A stretch of 46,963 nucleotides of DNA from an uncultured Ruminococcus sp. (GTDB lineage Bacteria; Bacillota; Clostridia; Oscillospirales; Ruminococcaceae): the NCBI GenBank assembly GCA_946413815.1, contig CAMKMD010000029.1, forward strand, positions 1 to 46,963, in the 5' to 3' direction. Made by a program: the position numbers and the translations under genes. This document shows positions 33,892 through 41,499 of this stretch, one piece after another (positions within the stretch are counted from its first letter, which is position 1; each line of letters starts with the position of its first letter). The notes beneath the pieces were generated by a model, which ran no database searches, was not told the DNA's origin, and was given only the letters and a program-made list of their open reading frames with translations.

Positions 33892-35241
33892 TTACTCAAT
33901 AGTGAAAACGTTCTGCGTTTCTGTGAGGGCATAGCCCGCATAGTAATTGTCGTTGTATGCGAAGCCTGCCTCAGCTCCTATGCCGAAGTTGGGTGAGAGC
34001 ACCATGATGCAGCGGTAGTCATTATGAGGTGTGAAGCCTATCTGCTGCACTCCGTTGATGAAGATGCCCAGTTCTCTGCCGCCTGCTCCGGGATTTGTGA
34101 GTGAAGCAACAGCATAGGGATAACTGGTATTCGTCGGAGCTGTTACCTTATTTCCTGCTGCATATACATAGCCTCCGGTATAGTTGAATACTCCGGAAGC
34201 GTAGATAGAGCTCTTCTCCTCCTTGTTTCCGCCTGATACGCAGAGAGTACCGCCGTTTATATTGATGGAACCTCTGGACTTGAGTCCGTTGGAGCCGCCT
34301 CTTATTGTGAGGAAACCATCATTGATGGTTATATCATCGTGGGCATAGACGCCTGACTTTACAGAATTGATGGTGATATTTCCGCCCTCAAAGATAACGT
34401 CATCGTCGCTGGCGATACCGTGTCTGTTGCCTGCTGTGATCTCAAGAGTTCCGCTGCCCTTCATGCGCAGGGTATCATTTGAGAAGATAACGCCGTCATA
34501 TACCTTGTCCTTGGCAGAGTCATAGAGGTAGTTCGCCGTTCCTTCAAGCACCTCCACATTGCATCTCTTAGCTTCATTGATGAATACAGCAGGTCCGTTC
34601 TGGCAGGTGATATTCACGCCCGCAAGGACTACCTTTACCTTTTCCTCTGTCGCAGTGCTGACGCAGATCTGTCCGTCACCTGTAGAGCCTGTGAAATAGT
34701 ACTTTCCGCCGGCGGTGATTATAGCCCTGTTTCCTTCGATGGTTACATTGGAGCCTTTTACTACTGAAGGTGCGCCGTTGAAGTTTACCTCAGCCGCAAA
34801 CTCTGAATCCTCCTCCGCGGGAGTCTCAGCAGGTGCCTCTGTAGGAGCGGCAGGAGCTTCTGTCGCCTGTCCAGCGGATGAACCCGATGAAGAGCCGTCT
34901 GATGCTGTAGTACCGGCAGAGTTTCCTGAAGCCGCGTTTGTGCTCTTCTGGTCTGTTGAAGCTGTTGTCTTGTCCGCAGACGATGCAGCCTCGGTGGCAG
35001 CTTCAGTCTTCTCCTCCTTCGGAGCCTTGGTGGTCTTCTCCTTGGTCTCCTTTTCGGTTTCCTCTTCGTCCTCTTCCGGGGCTTCAGTGGTCTCCTCTGT
35101 ATCCTGCTCAGTCTCAGAGACAGATGTGCTGTCCTCTGTTCCGGTTGCAGGCTCTGTGTTCGTGTCTTTTCCGCAGCTGCTCAGCGAGCAGGCCATCAGT
35201 GCAACCGCCGCTGCGGCCGCCATAATTCTTCTGTAGTCCAT
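33892..35241 (-). CDS. Cthe_2159-like carbohydrate-binding lipoprotein
   Basis: The protein has 449 aa from the ATG at 35241 (AAGGAG 7 nt upstream; an extension to 35334 is rejected because it would precede the signal peptide). A lipobox LSSC (20-23) follows a hydrophobic stretch. Next is a Thr/Glu/Ser-rich linker (30-150), then a repetitive beta-helix-type domain (about 155-449) with motifs like GVIFSNDTLRMKGSGTLEI, GIASDDDVIFEGG and GVYAHDDITINDGFLTIRGG, the pattern of the Cthe_2159 family of acidic-polysaccharide binders. It is the third gene after the VTC and DUF4956 genes. A function in cell-surface polymer binding is inferred. Confidence 0.88.
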   Translation of the reverse strand: MDYRRIMAAAAAVALMACSLSSCGKDTNTEPATGTEDSTSVSETEQDTEETTEAPEEDEEETEKETKEKTTKAPKEEKTEAATEAASSADKTTASTDQKSTNAASGNSAGTTASDGSSSGSSAGQATEAPAAPTEAPAETPAEEDSEFAAEVNFNGAPSVVKGSNVTIEGNRAIITAGGKYYFTGSTGDGQICVSTATEEKVKVVLAGVNITCQNGPAVFINEAKRCNVEVLEGTANYLYDSAKDKVYDGVIFSNDTLRMKGSGTLEITAGNRHGIASDDDVIFEGGNITINSVKSGVYAHDDITINDGFLTIRGGSNGLKSRGSININGGTLCVSGGNKEEKSSIYASGVFNYTGGYVYAAGNKVTAPTNTSYPYAVASLTNPGAGGRELGIFINGVQQIGFTPHNDYRCIMVLSPNFGIGAEAGFAYNDNYYAGYALTETQNVFTIE

Positions 35242-35347
35242 ACCAATTCTCCTTACCGTATATACGGATATATGGAAATAGTCAGACTCACTGAGACAGA
35301 GCCTGACATTTCCTGTATAGGGTGGGTTATGCAATTAAGCGAGGATC

Positions 35348-36097
35348 TTAGCTTTCGTAGATCTTGTCGTCGTATCTGAAGAATACGAGATTGATAGTCA
35401 TATTGCCGTTGAGTGCTCTGAGCTCATCGATGAACTTCTTCTGATCAACGTTGTCGTTGATATCAACGCTGTAGATAAGCTCGAACAGTGTTCCGAAGTT
35501 TGTGGTCTTAACTCTTCTGAGCTTGTGCATCTCTGTGTACTTGTTGAGCACAGGCTCGAATACTCCCTGATAATCAAGGTTCTCGGGGATAGCGATCTTC
35601 AGTGTCATGTGACGCTTGCTTGATGCACCGAAGTCGATAACTGACAGTGCATAAAGTGCTATACCGAGTACGATGAAGAATACTATGCCGAAGCCTACAT
35701 AGCCGATACCGCAGGCAACACCTGCTGCCATAGCGTAGAATACATAGGCTATATCCCTCGGATCACCGGCGACGCTCCTGAAGCGGACGAGGGTGAATGC
35801 TCCTGCGAGGCTGAGTGCTCCTGCCGTTGTATTGATAAGGAGTAGGATAAGTGCCACAATAGTGGGGAGCATTATCATAGTGAGAACATAGCTCTGTGAG
35901 TAGCCCTCCTTGCGGTGTGTAGCCATATAAAGAAGGCTGATGAGGAATCCCATGAGAAGCGCCACTCCGACGCAGAGGAAGAATTCCCCGGGCTTTATAT
36001 TGTCGAGCAGAGATGAGGATGAGCTTCCGGAGAAGATATCTCCTTCATCTGCATAATACTTCGATAATACATTTCCAAAAAAACCGTGCTTAAACAT
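35348..36097 (-). CDS. DUF4956 family membrane protein
   Basis: The protein has 249 aa with about four membrane helices (about 40-60, 73-90, 95-110 and 120-155) and a cytosolic ferredoxin-like C-terminal domain (about 165-249, LKIAIPENLDYQGVFEPVLNKY). The motif AFTLVRFRSVAGDPRDIAYVF is characteristic of DUF4956. The start lies 1 nt past the VTC gene stop, so translation is coupled. The family usually sits beside VTC-type polyphosphate polymerases, suggesting a membrane partner or channel; no activity has been assigned. Confidence 0.92.
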   Translation of the reverse strand: MFKHGFFGNVLSKYYADEGDIFSGSSSSSLLDNIKPGEFFLCVGVALLMGFLISLLYMATHRKEGYSQSYVLTMIMLPTIVALILLLINTTAGALSLAGAFTLVRFRSVAGDPRDIAYVFYAMAAGVACGIGYVGFGIVFFIVLGIALYALSVIDFGASSKRHMTLKIAIPENLDYQGVFEPVLNKYTEMHKLRRVKTTNFGTLFELIYSVDINDNVDQKKFIDELRALNGNMTINLVFFRYDDKIYES

Positions 36098-36098
36098 T

Positions 36099-36890
36099 TC
36101 ATACGCTCCTGTTCATTAATATTCTATCATTGACTCTCGAGATGCCCGAGATGTAGATATGGTTCCTTGTCGCAGCCTTCTCGCGGACAAAGTTGGTATA
36201 AGCTTTTCCGTACTTTGAGAAGCTGGTCTTATATATCTTCAGCTCCGACAGCTTTTCCACCAGCCAGTCGGGCATTGCATCGGATACCTTTACCTCCATC
36301 AGTCTCTGATCCTCGTCGATTATGTAGTTGCCGTAGCTCTCATAATCAAGGCGGAGATCAAAACGTCTCTCTGTGATCTTGCGGTCGAACGTAAGGCGGA
36401 AATCATGATTGTCCTTTCCGAAAAAGGCCTCACGCTGATAGCTGATATACTGCTTCGGAGCGACCGGGTAATGATCGAGGAAAACATCGAGCTCCCGGAA
36501 AACCTGCTCTGTGATATACTTCTTTGCCTCGGGCTTCTGACGGGTAGCAAAGTACTCATCAGACTCTGCAAGAGTCATGGAGACTCTTCTCTTTGTTACG
36601 ATTCCGCCTATCTTCTTCTTGACCTCAAGAAAAACGAGATCATCAGGAGCAGCGGGTGAGTAGTAGCTGCGAAGCCTGAGCTTTTCCTTGTAGTAAGGCT
36701 TCGAGAGTGATTCTCTTATAAGAAAATCATCCGGGGTGTCATAGTAGATGTTGTAGATGCCGTATTCCCTGCCGCCGATACAGTACTGGTCGGGATTCAT
36801 ATACTCATGGATCACTTCCATGAGGCCCTCATACTGGTACATATCAAGGAGGAATTTAACTTCTTTTCGAGCAAACGTATTAATTGCCAT
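36099..36890 (-). CDS. VTC-domain (polyphosphate polymerase-like) protein
   Basis: The protein has 263 aa and is a single VTC-type triphosphate-tunnel domain. Basic and acidic tunnel residues are visible: YNIYYDTPDDFLIRES, KEKLRLRSY, FLEVKKKIGGIVTKRR, YISYQREAF, LRLDYESYGNYI, MEVKVSDAMPDWL and KTSFSKYGKAY. In yeast Vtc4 this fold makes polyphosphate from ATP; whether the bacterial protein does so is not shown by the sequence. It is first in a three-gene operon. The ATG at 36890 has GGGAGCTT upstream. Confidence 0.9.
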   Translation of the reverse strand: MAINTFARKEVKFLLDMYQYEGLMEVIHEYMNPDQYCIGGREYGIYNIYYDTPDDFLIRESLSKPYYKEKLRLRSYYSPAAPDDLVFLEVKKKIGGIVTKRRVSMTLAESDEYFATRQKPEAKKYITEQVFRELDVFLDHYPVAPKQYISYQREAFFGKDNHDFRLTFDRKITERRFDLRLDYESYGNYIIDEDQRLMEVKVSDAMPDWLVEKLSELKIYKTSFSKYGKAYTNFVREKAATRNHIYISGISRVNDRILMNRSV

Positions 36891-37087
36891 AAGCTCCCGG
36901 TCACGTCAGTACATTAAGGGCCTTCTGCACTTCCGCTCCGGATTCAACTCCCTTCGTGTTATTTTCTTTCTTAATTATAATGCTGCTATCTTAAAATAAC
37001 CTTAAAGTTACGCTTAATTTCTGACCGTTGTCAGAAGATTTTGTGTCCGTAAGATGAAAAAGGAGCTGTCTTCAATAAGCGATCATG
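36891..37087. other. Intergenic leader of the VTC operon
   Basis: A minus-strand TATAAT lies near 36975-36980 with no good -35, followed by a leader of about 80 nt. No structured RNA is apparent. Confidence 0.35.
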
Positions 37088-37093
37088 AAAAAA

Positions 37094-37123
37094 CAGTCTC
37101 AGAGGGAAAAGCCTCTGAGACTG
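37094..37123 (-). terminator. Terminator of the dockerin esterase gene
   Basis: A 12-bp stem CAGTCTCAGAGG / CCTCTGAGACTG followed by TTTTTTC on the minus strand, 33 nt past the stop. Confidence 0.88.
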
Positions 37124-37156
37124 CGGTAGATGCTTGATATCCAGAGACTTCAGGGA

Positions 37157-38644
37157 TCAGGATATTATGTTATCCTCCGTGTCCTCCGGGAAGTGTGTCG
37201 CAGGATCAAAACCATGCTGCTCAAGCCACTCCCTGGCCTCTTCTTCTGATTCAAATTCAATGATCTCTGTATTAACAGCAGCCTGCTGGTTATGACTACC
37301 GGCAGTGGCAGGCTTTATCTGCACAGGTTCTGCATTGGGATCAATGATGACTATATCCACACCATTCTCAAACAGAGTAAAATCTTTTCCAAGCTTTTCC
37401 GAAAGTCTTGCAGCCGTTTCCCTGCAGGTCTCAAGAAGTGTCCGGCGCATAAGCACAAGATCGAATGTATCTATGGAGCCGCTTCCGTCAAGGTCATAAC
37501 GGGGAACATTCTCCGCACTGATCTCTGCATTGGGATATCCGAGCAGCCAGCGGCTGACTCTTACCATATCCGATATCTTCAGACTGCCGTCTGCAGCAGG
37601 CACGGTCGCGGTCTCCGTTGCCGGCTCTGTTGCGGGTATACCGGTAATGAATATATCCTCTTCCGTCACCGCTTCTGTCGGAGCTACCGTATGCCACTGT
37701 GATGCAGGATCTTCATAAGGCGGATATGTCGGCTCCTGAGATATGCTGCCGACCATTTCATCAATGAAGTCTGCCCAGTAGAGACCAAGCGCCTTATATC
37801 CGTCATTGTTCGGATGAACGCCGTCCATAAGCTGTGTCCTGACATCGGTTATGGCTGAATCCGCTTCAGCAAGGTATAACGGCGCAACAGGACGGTAAAG
37901 CATTCCCTTGCTCAGGAATTCGCTCCTGTCGCTTACATACCTGCGTATCGCTTCATTATATGCTTCGACCGCCGCTCTGATGCTTGCCTCTGCCTCCTCG
38001 TCGCTGTACTCCGTCTGCCAGTCGGCGGAGTGACGGTAGTTGGAGAACCAGTCCCGCACCTCCGTACGGTTAGGATCAACCTGAGGTATGGTAGTGACTA
38101 TCACCCTCGCAGAAGGCTGGACATTATCAGTAACGTATGTGAGCAGTTCTTTGATCCTGTCATAAGCTTTGTCAAGGTCATAACCGTCGATAATGTCATT
38201 TGTGCCTATCTGTATCGTTACGATATCCGGATTCTCCTCAAAGAGACAGTTCGTCTCCTTCAGTACCTCAAGGATACCGCTGCGGTTATAACTCGTTCCG
38301 TTTTCTGTGAGATGGTATTCTTTAATGGCGTATCCGCTGTATCCGGTATTACCGTCGTCGTAGGAGAAGGTCTCGCCGCTCTCCTCGTCTGTATACTCGG
38401 CCATAACGCTGCCGGACTTTGTACCGACCATGTCGATATCATAGCCCTTTTTGGTAAGTTCATGATATATGAATTTACGATAGGATCCTGCAATTCCATA
38501 GCCGTCGGTGATCGAATCGCCTATGCACATTATCTTCACAGTACGATTCGGGCCCTCTGCACCGACAGACACAGAAGCTGCAACAGATGCCATAGTTACG
38601 GCAGACATGGCTGCTGCGGATATAATTGATACAATCTTCTTCAT
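37157..38644 (-). CDS. Dockerin-bearing SGNH esterase (CE3-like)
   Basis: Probably removes acetyl groups from plant xylan or related polysaccharides at the cellulosome. The protein has 495 aa from the ATG at 38644, which has AAGGAGG 9 nt upstream. Signal peptide (about 1-29); SGNH/GDSL hydrolase (about 35-300) with GDSITDG (catalytic Ser about 44), the oxyanion block IGTNDI and the His/Asp motif DGVHPNNDGY (about 272-281); a Pro/Thr linker; a type I dockerin (about 350-412: GSLKISDMVRVSRWLLGY and DLDGSGSIDTFDLVLMRRTL); and a C-terminal tail of about 75 aa with no known fold. The CE3 assignment is from motif resemblance to clostridial CE3 esterases. Confidence 0.9.
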   Translation of the reverse strand: MKKIVSIISAAAMSAVTMASVAASVSVGAEGPNRTVKIMCIGDSITDGYGIAGSYRKFIYHELTKKGYDIDMVGTKSGSVMAEYTDEESGETFSYDDGNTGYSGYAIKEYHLTENGTSYNRSGILEVLKETNCLFEENPDIVTIQIGTNDIIDGYDLDKAYDRIKELLTYVTDNVQPSARVIVTTIPQVDPNRTEVRDWFSNYRHSADWQTEYSDEEAEASIRAAVEAYNEAIRRYVSDRSEFLSKGMLYRPVAPLYLAEADSAITDVRTQLMDGVHPNNDGYKALGLYWADFIDEMVGSISQEPTYPPYEDPASQWHTVAPTEAVTEEDIFITGIPATEPATETATVPAADGSLKISDMVRVSRWLLGYPNAEISAENVPRYDLDGSGSIDTFDLVLMRRTLLETCRETAARLSEKLGKDFTLFENGVDIVIIDPNAEPVQIKPATAGSHNQQAAVNTEIIEFESEEEAREWLEQHGFDPATHFPEDTEDNIIS

Positions 38645-38697
38645 AATAACCGTCCTCCTTGTACACAAAGCTACAAGAACCGACTATTACCATTTTC

Positions 38698-38726
38698 ATG
38701 ATAACACGGCTTTTCAATTATGTCAA
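38698..38726 (-). promoter_or_regulatory. Proximal promoter of the dockerin esterase
   Basis: TTGACA (38721-38726), 17 nt, TATCAT (38698-38703) on the minus strand, 54 nt before the start. Confidence 0.78.
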
Positions 38727-38732
38727 TATCTT

Positions 38733-38789
38733 TCAAGGGGATTCAGCAATATTCGGCAAGTCTGAAACAAAAACAGCAATATTAGACAT
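38733..38789 (-). CDS. Possible 18-codon leader peptide
   Basis: ATG at 38789, with GGAGG 4 nt upstream, opens MSNIAVFVSDLPNIAESP and stops at 38733, between the distal and proximal promoters of the esterase gene. An in-frame ATG at 38810 would give 25 codons but lies within an AAGGAG. No known leader motif is seen; it may be chance. Confidence 0.3.
   Translation of the reverse strand: MSNIAVFVSDLPNIAESP
38744..38783. repeat. Direct repeat CAGCAATATT between the two promoters
   Basis: Exact 10-bp copies at 38744-38753 and 38774-38783, 30 bp (about three helical turns) apart, lie between the proximal and distal minus-strand promoters. This placement fits a regulator binding site. Confidence 0.4.
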
Positions 38790-38824
38790 CGACCCTCCAT
38801 AATATGGCATCTCCTTCTTATATT

Positions 38825-38853
38825 ATTATAGCATGATTTAAGTATTTTGTCAA
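38825..38853 (-). promoter_or_regulatory. Distal promoter upstream of the dockerin esterase
   Basis: Consensus TTGACA (38848-38853), 17 nt, TATAAT (38825-38830) on the minus strand. It is stronger than the proximal promoter. Confidence 0.82.
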
Positions 38854-38995
38854 TCCGTTAAACCTTCCCGGTGCGTCCTCATAAGTGCATACCTCCCTCT
38901 GAGCACGTCCTTTACGGCACTTCTTCCGCCACTGTTACATATAATAGTATGTACCGCAAAAGCTGTACTGCACCTCCCCTAAAGAGGTGATGAAC

Positions 38996-39223
38996 ATGGA
39001 TAATTGTATTCTTTCCTGCCCTTCCTACACATACGCCGTAAAGGCCGCAAGGCTCCTGCGCTCACGCGGGATATCCTGTGAGATGAGGCGGAGCGAGACA
39101 GTATCGCACGGCGGCTGCAGTTGGGAACTGCTGGTACGTCATGACTGCCGCAGGGCAGCAGTCCTTCTTGACCGGAGCGGCATCCCCTGTACCCTGCCGT
39201 TCCGGGAGGAAGGTGCGTCATGA
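38996..39223 (+). CDS. DUF3343 putative Se/S carrier-like protein
   Basis: The protein has 75 aa from the ATG at 38996, with AGAGG 8 nt upstream (GTG 38987 and ATG 38990 are alternatives). It matches the DUF3343 family: a short alpha/beta protein with CILSCPSYTYAVKAARLLRSRGI and cysteines at 4, 8, 17-42 region and GIPC. Such proteins commonly sit next to cysteine desulfurases and selenium genes and are thought to carry sulfur or selenium. The stop overlaps the start of the desulfurase gene (ATGA). Confidence 0.82.
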   Translation: MDNCILSCPSYTYAVKAARLLRSRGISCEMRRSETVSHGGCSWELLVRHDCRRAAVLLDRSGIPCTLPFREEGAS

Positions 39224-40350
39224 CCGTCAATTTCGACAACGCCGCCACCACCTTCCCGAAGCCGCCCGCAGTAAGGCGGGCAGTCCTTCAGGCGATGGAG
39301 AGATTCGGCGGCAATGCCGGAAGAGGCGGCCACACCCTTGCCGCAGCGACCTCGGAGGCTCTTTATTCCGCCCGGGAGGAGGCAGGCAGCTTCTTTGGCG
39401 CAGAGCCGGAAAACACCGTCTTCACCCTCAACTGCACTCATTCACTGAACCTCGCCATACAAGGAGTAATGGCGGACGGCGGACACATGATAATCAGCAG
39501 CATGGAGCACAACTCCGCTGCCCGTCCCGCCTTTGCCCTTGCCTCCGCCGGAAGGACAGACCTCTCAGTCGCTGAGGTATTTCCAGATGCAGAACGCACT
39601 CTCGGCAGTTTCCGTTCACTCATAAGGAACGATACAAAGGCTGTCGTCTGTACTCTCGCATCCAATGTCACCGGTCAGATAATGCCCTGGCAGGAGATAG
39701 GAGCGCTCTGCCGCAGCAGGGGGATATGCTTCATCGCTGACGGCGCACAGGCCTGCGGGATACTCGATGTGGATATCAGGGATGGCATAAACATCCTCTG
39801 CACCTCCGGCCACAAGGGGCTCTACGGCATAACCGGCACAGGCCTGCTCCTCTCAGACGGACGCTTCAGTATACGCCCGCTCATGCAGGGCGGCACAGGA
39901 AGCGCCTCGGGCAGTCTTGAACAGCCGGAGCTTCTTCCGGAATCCCTTGAGAGCGGCACGGTGGGAATAATAGGAGCGATGTCGGTAAAGGCAGGAGTAC
40001 AGTTCGTCCGCAGTATCGGCACGGAGAAGATACGCGCCCATGAGGGAGCGGTCTGCCGGCGGTTTCTTGAAGGCCTCTCCGGAGACAGCCGCATCAGGGT
40101 ATACCGCTCGCCTGAGAGCAGGTACCTGCCTGTTGTCTCCTTCGGCATAGAAGGTATGGCGCCTGAAAGAGCGGCCGCGCTTCTCTCGGAGGAGGGCTAC
40201 TGCCTGCGGGCGGGGCTGCACTGTGCGGCTCTCGCTCACAGGACTCTCGGCACTCCGGAGGGCACCGTACGCTTCTCTCCCTCGGTCTTCAGCCGGCAGG
40301 AGGATGCCGAAAAGCTTGCAAGGACAGTCCGCAGAATTGCCGCTGTGTAA
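39220..40350 (+). CDS. Class V cysteine desulfurase family protein
   Basis: A PLP enzyme that takes sulfur (or selenium) from cysteine (or selenocysteine). The protein has 376 aa. Motifs are the N-terminal VNFDNAATTFPKPPAV, the PLP lysine in CTSGHKGLYGITGTGLL, and the C-terminal catalytic-Cys loop LRAGLHCAALAHRTLGT. The length and HCA loop fit the family called cysteine desulfurase (am_tr_V_EGC) rather than IscS. Partner DUF3343 overlaps by 4 bp, so they form one unit. The exact sulfur acceptor is unknown. Confidence 0.9.
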   Translation: MTVNFDNAATTFPKPPAVRRAVLQAMERFGGNAGRGGHTLAAATSEALYSAREEAGSFFGAEPENTVFTLNCTHSLNLAIQGVMADGGHMIISSMEHNSAARPAFALASAGRTDLSVAEVFPDAERTLGSFRSLIRNDTKAVVCTLASNVTGQIMPWQEIGALCRSRGICFIADGAQACGILDVDIRDGINILCTSGHKGLYGITGTGLLLSDGRFSIRPLMQGGTGSASGSLEQPELLPESLESGTVGIIGAMSVKAGVQFVRSIGTEKIRAHEGAVCRRFLEGLSGDSRIRVYRSPESRYLPVVSFGIEGMAPERAAALLSEEGYCLRAGLHCAALAHRTLGTPEGTVRFSPSVFSRQEDAEKLARTVRRIAAV

Positions 40351-40389
40351 AAAAAACTATGATAATTTCGGGAAATTGCCAAAAAACTA

Positions 40390-40417
40390 TTGAAATTATT
40401 TCAATTTGTGGTACAAT
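40390..40417 (+). promoter_or_regulatory. cdaA promoter
   Basis: TTGAAA (40390-40395), 16 nt, TACAAT (40412-40417). Transcription would start near 40424, leaving a leader of about 190 nt. Confidence 0.6.
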
Positions 40418-40454
40418 AATATATGTGTGGACTTATTTACTGTAATGACTTACG

Positions 40455-40588
40455 GCACACATCAGAACTGTAAGTGATGCGTGCAGTATGGCACGTGATA
40501 TTCAATAGAACAAAAGGATCCCGGCATCGGGCGGCATCAGCGCTGCCCGGTGCAAATTCCGTCCTCAGGGCATAAAGAAAGAGCCCTG
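40455..40588 (+). promoter_or_regulatory. Structured 5' leader of cdaA, unknown class
   Basis: Three consecutive stems occur: GCACACATCA (40455) with TGATGCGTGC (40475), 9 of 10 pairs; GCATCGGGC (40524) with GCCCGGTGC (40545); and CAGGGC (40566) with GCCCTG (40583). The word TGGCACG appears twice (at 40488 and 40587). It does not match the c-di-AMP ydaO riboswitch as I recall it. It may be an RNA regulator of cdaA. Confidence 0.5.
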
Positions 40589-40614
40589 GCACGAAACGAA
40601 GGGTTGGTGAACAA

Positions 40615-41499
40615 ATGCCGTCATTCAACGATATAAAATATGCGCTGTCAAGTATACTGAGCACGATGAGTCTCAGGGATATCGTTGACATACTCATACT
40701 TGCATACATAATCTACCTGCTCATCAAGCTCATAAGAGAGACAAGAGCAGGTCAGCTCGTCAAGGGCATACTTCTCCTGGTGGGAGGCTATTTTCTCAGC
40801 ACCTTCCTTGAGCTGAAGATAATGAGCTACATCCTCGAGAGAGTGCTCTCAATCGGTCTCATCGCCATGCTTATACTCTTCCAGCCGGAGCTCAGGCGTG
40901 CGCTGGAGAAGTTCGGAAGAACAAAGCTCGGCGTCAAGTTCCTCGGTATCGGACAGACCTCCGACGAACTCAAGGCACGCTGGGACAAGGCCATCGATGC
41001 TATATGTGATTCCTGCGTAGAGCTCTCCGCAAGCTGCACCGGCGCTCTCATCGTCGTGGAGCGGCAGGTAAAGCTTGGCGAGCAGATAGAAACAGGCACC
41101 ATTCTCAACGCCACTCCGAGCAAGGAGGTCTTCGGCAATATCTTCTACCCCAAGACTCCCCTCCATGACGGCGCTGTCATCATGCGTGACGGCATAATAC
41201 TTGCCGCCGCCTGCTTCCTGCCCAAGCCCCAGAACGATGCCATCATCAACAAGAAGCTCGGTTCAAGACACCGTGCCGCCATCGGCATGAGTGAGAACTC
41301 CGACTCTGTGATCATCGTAGTATCGGAGGAGACCGGACAGATATCTGTCGCCATGAACGGTGTCCTCACCCGTGACTACACTCACGACAAGCTCAGGACT
41401 CTCCTTTACAAGGAGATATTCGACGAGGATAACGAGCCGCTCCCGGTTGCCGGAAAGAACTTCATCTCCTCACTGCTTGAAAGGAGGAAGAAGAAATGA
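40615..41499 (+). CDS. cdaA: Diadenylate cyclase CdaA
   Basis: Makes the second messenger cyclic di-AMP from two ATP at the membrane. The protein has 294 aa: three N-terminal membrane helices (about 24-42, 48-66 and 70-88), then a DisA-N diadenylate cyclase domain (about 110-270). The catalytic motif DGA is in PLHDGAVIM (about 184-190) and RHRAAIGMSE is the ATP-binding motif. The ribosome site is modest (AAGGG, 12 nt upstream). It overlaps cdaR by 4 bp and is preceded by a long structured leader. Confidence 0.95.
   Translation: MPSFNDIKYALSSILSTMSLRDIVDILILAYIIYLLIKLIRETRAGQLVKGILLLVGGYFLSTFLELKIMSYILERVLSIGLIAMLILFQPELRRALEKFGRTKLGVKFLGIGQTSDELKARWDKAIDAICDSCVELSASCTGALIVVERQVKLGEQIETGTILNATPSKEVFGNIFYPKTPLHDGAVIMRDGIILAAACFLPKPQNDAIINKKLGSRHRAAIGMSENSDSVIIVVSEETGQISVAMNGVLTRDYTHDKLRTLLYKEIFDEDNEPLPVAGKNFISSLLERRKKK

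Noticed and set aside
40424..40614. Assigning the cdaA leader to the ydaO c-di-AMP or the FMN riboswitch
   Set aside because: Some strings (GGTGCAAATTCC) recall the FMN motif, but the order of conserved blocks does not fit; neither consensus could be aligned.
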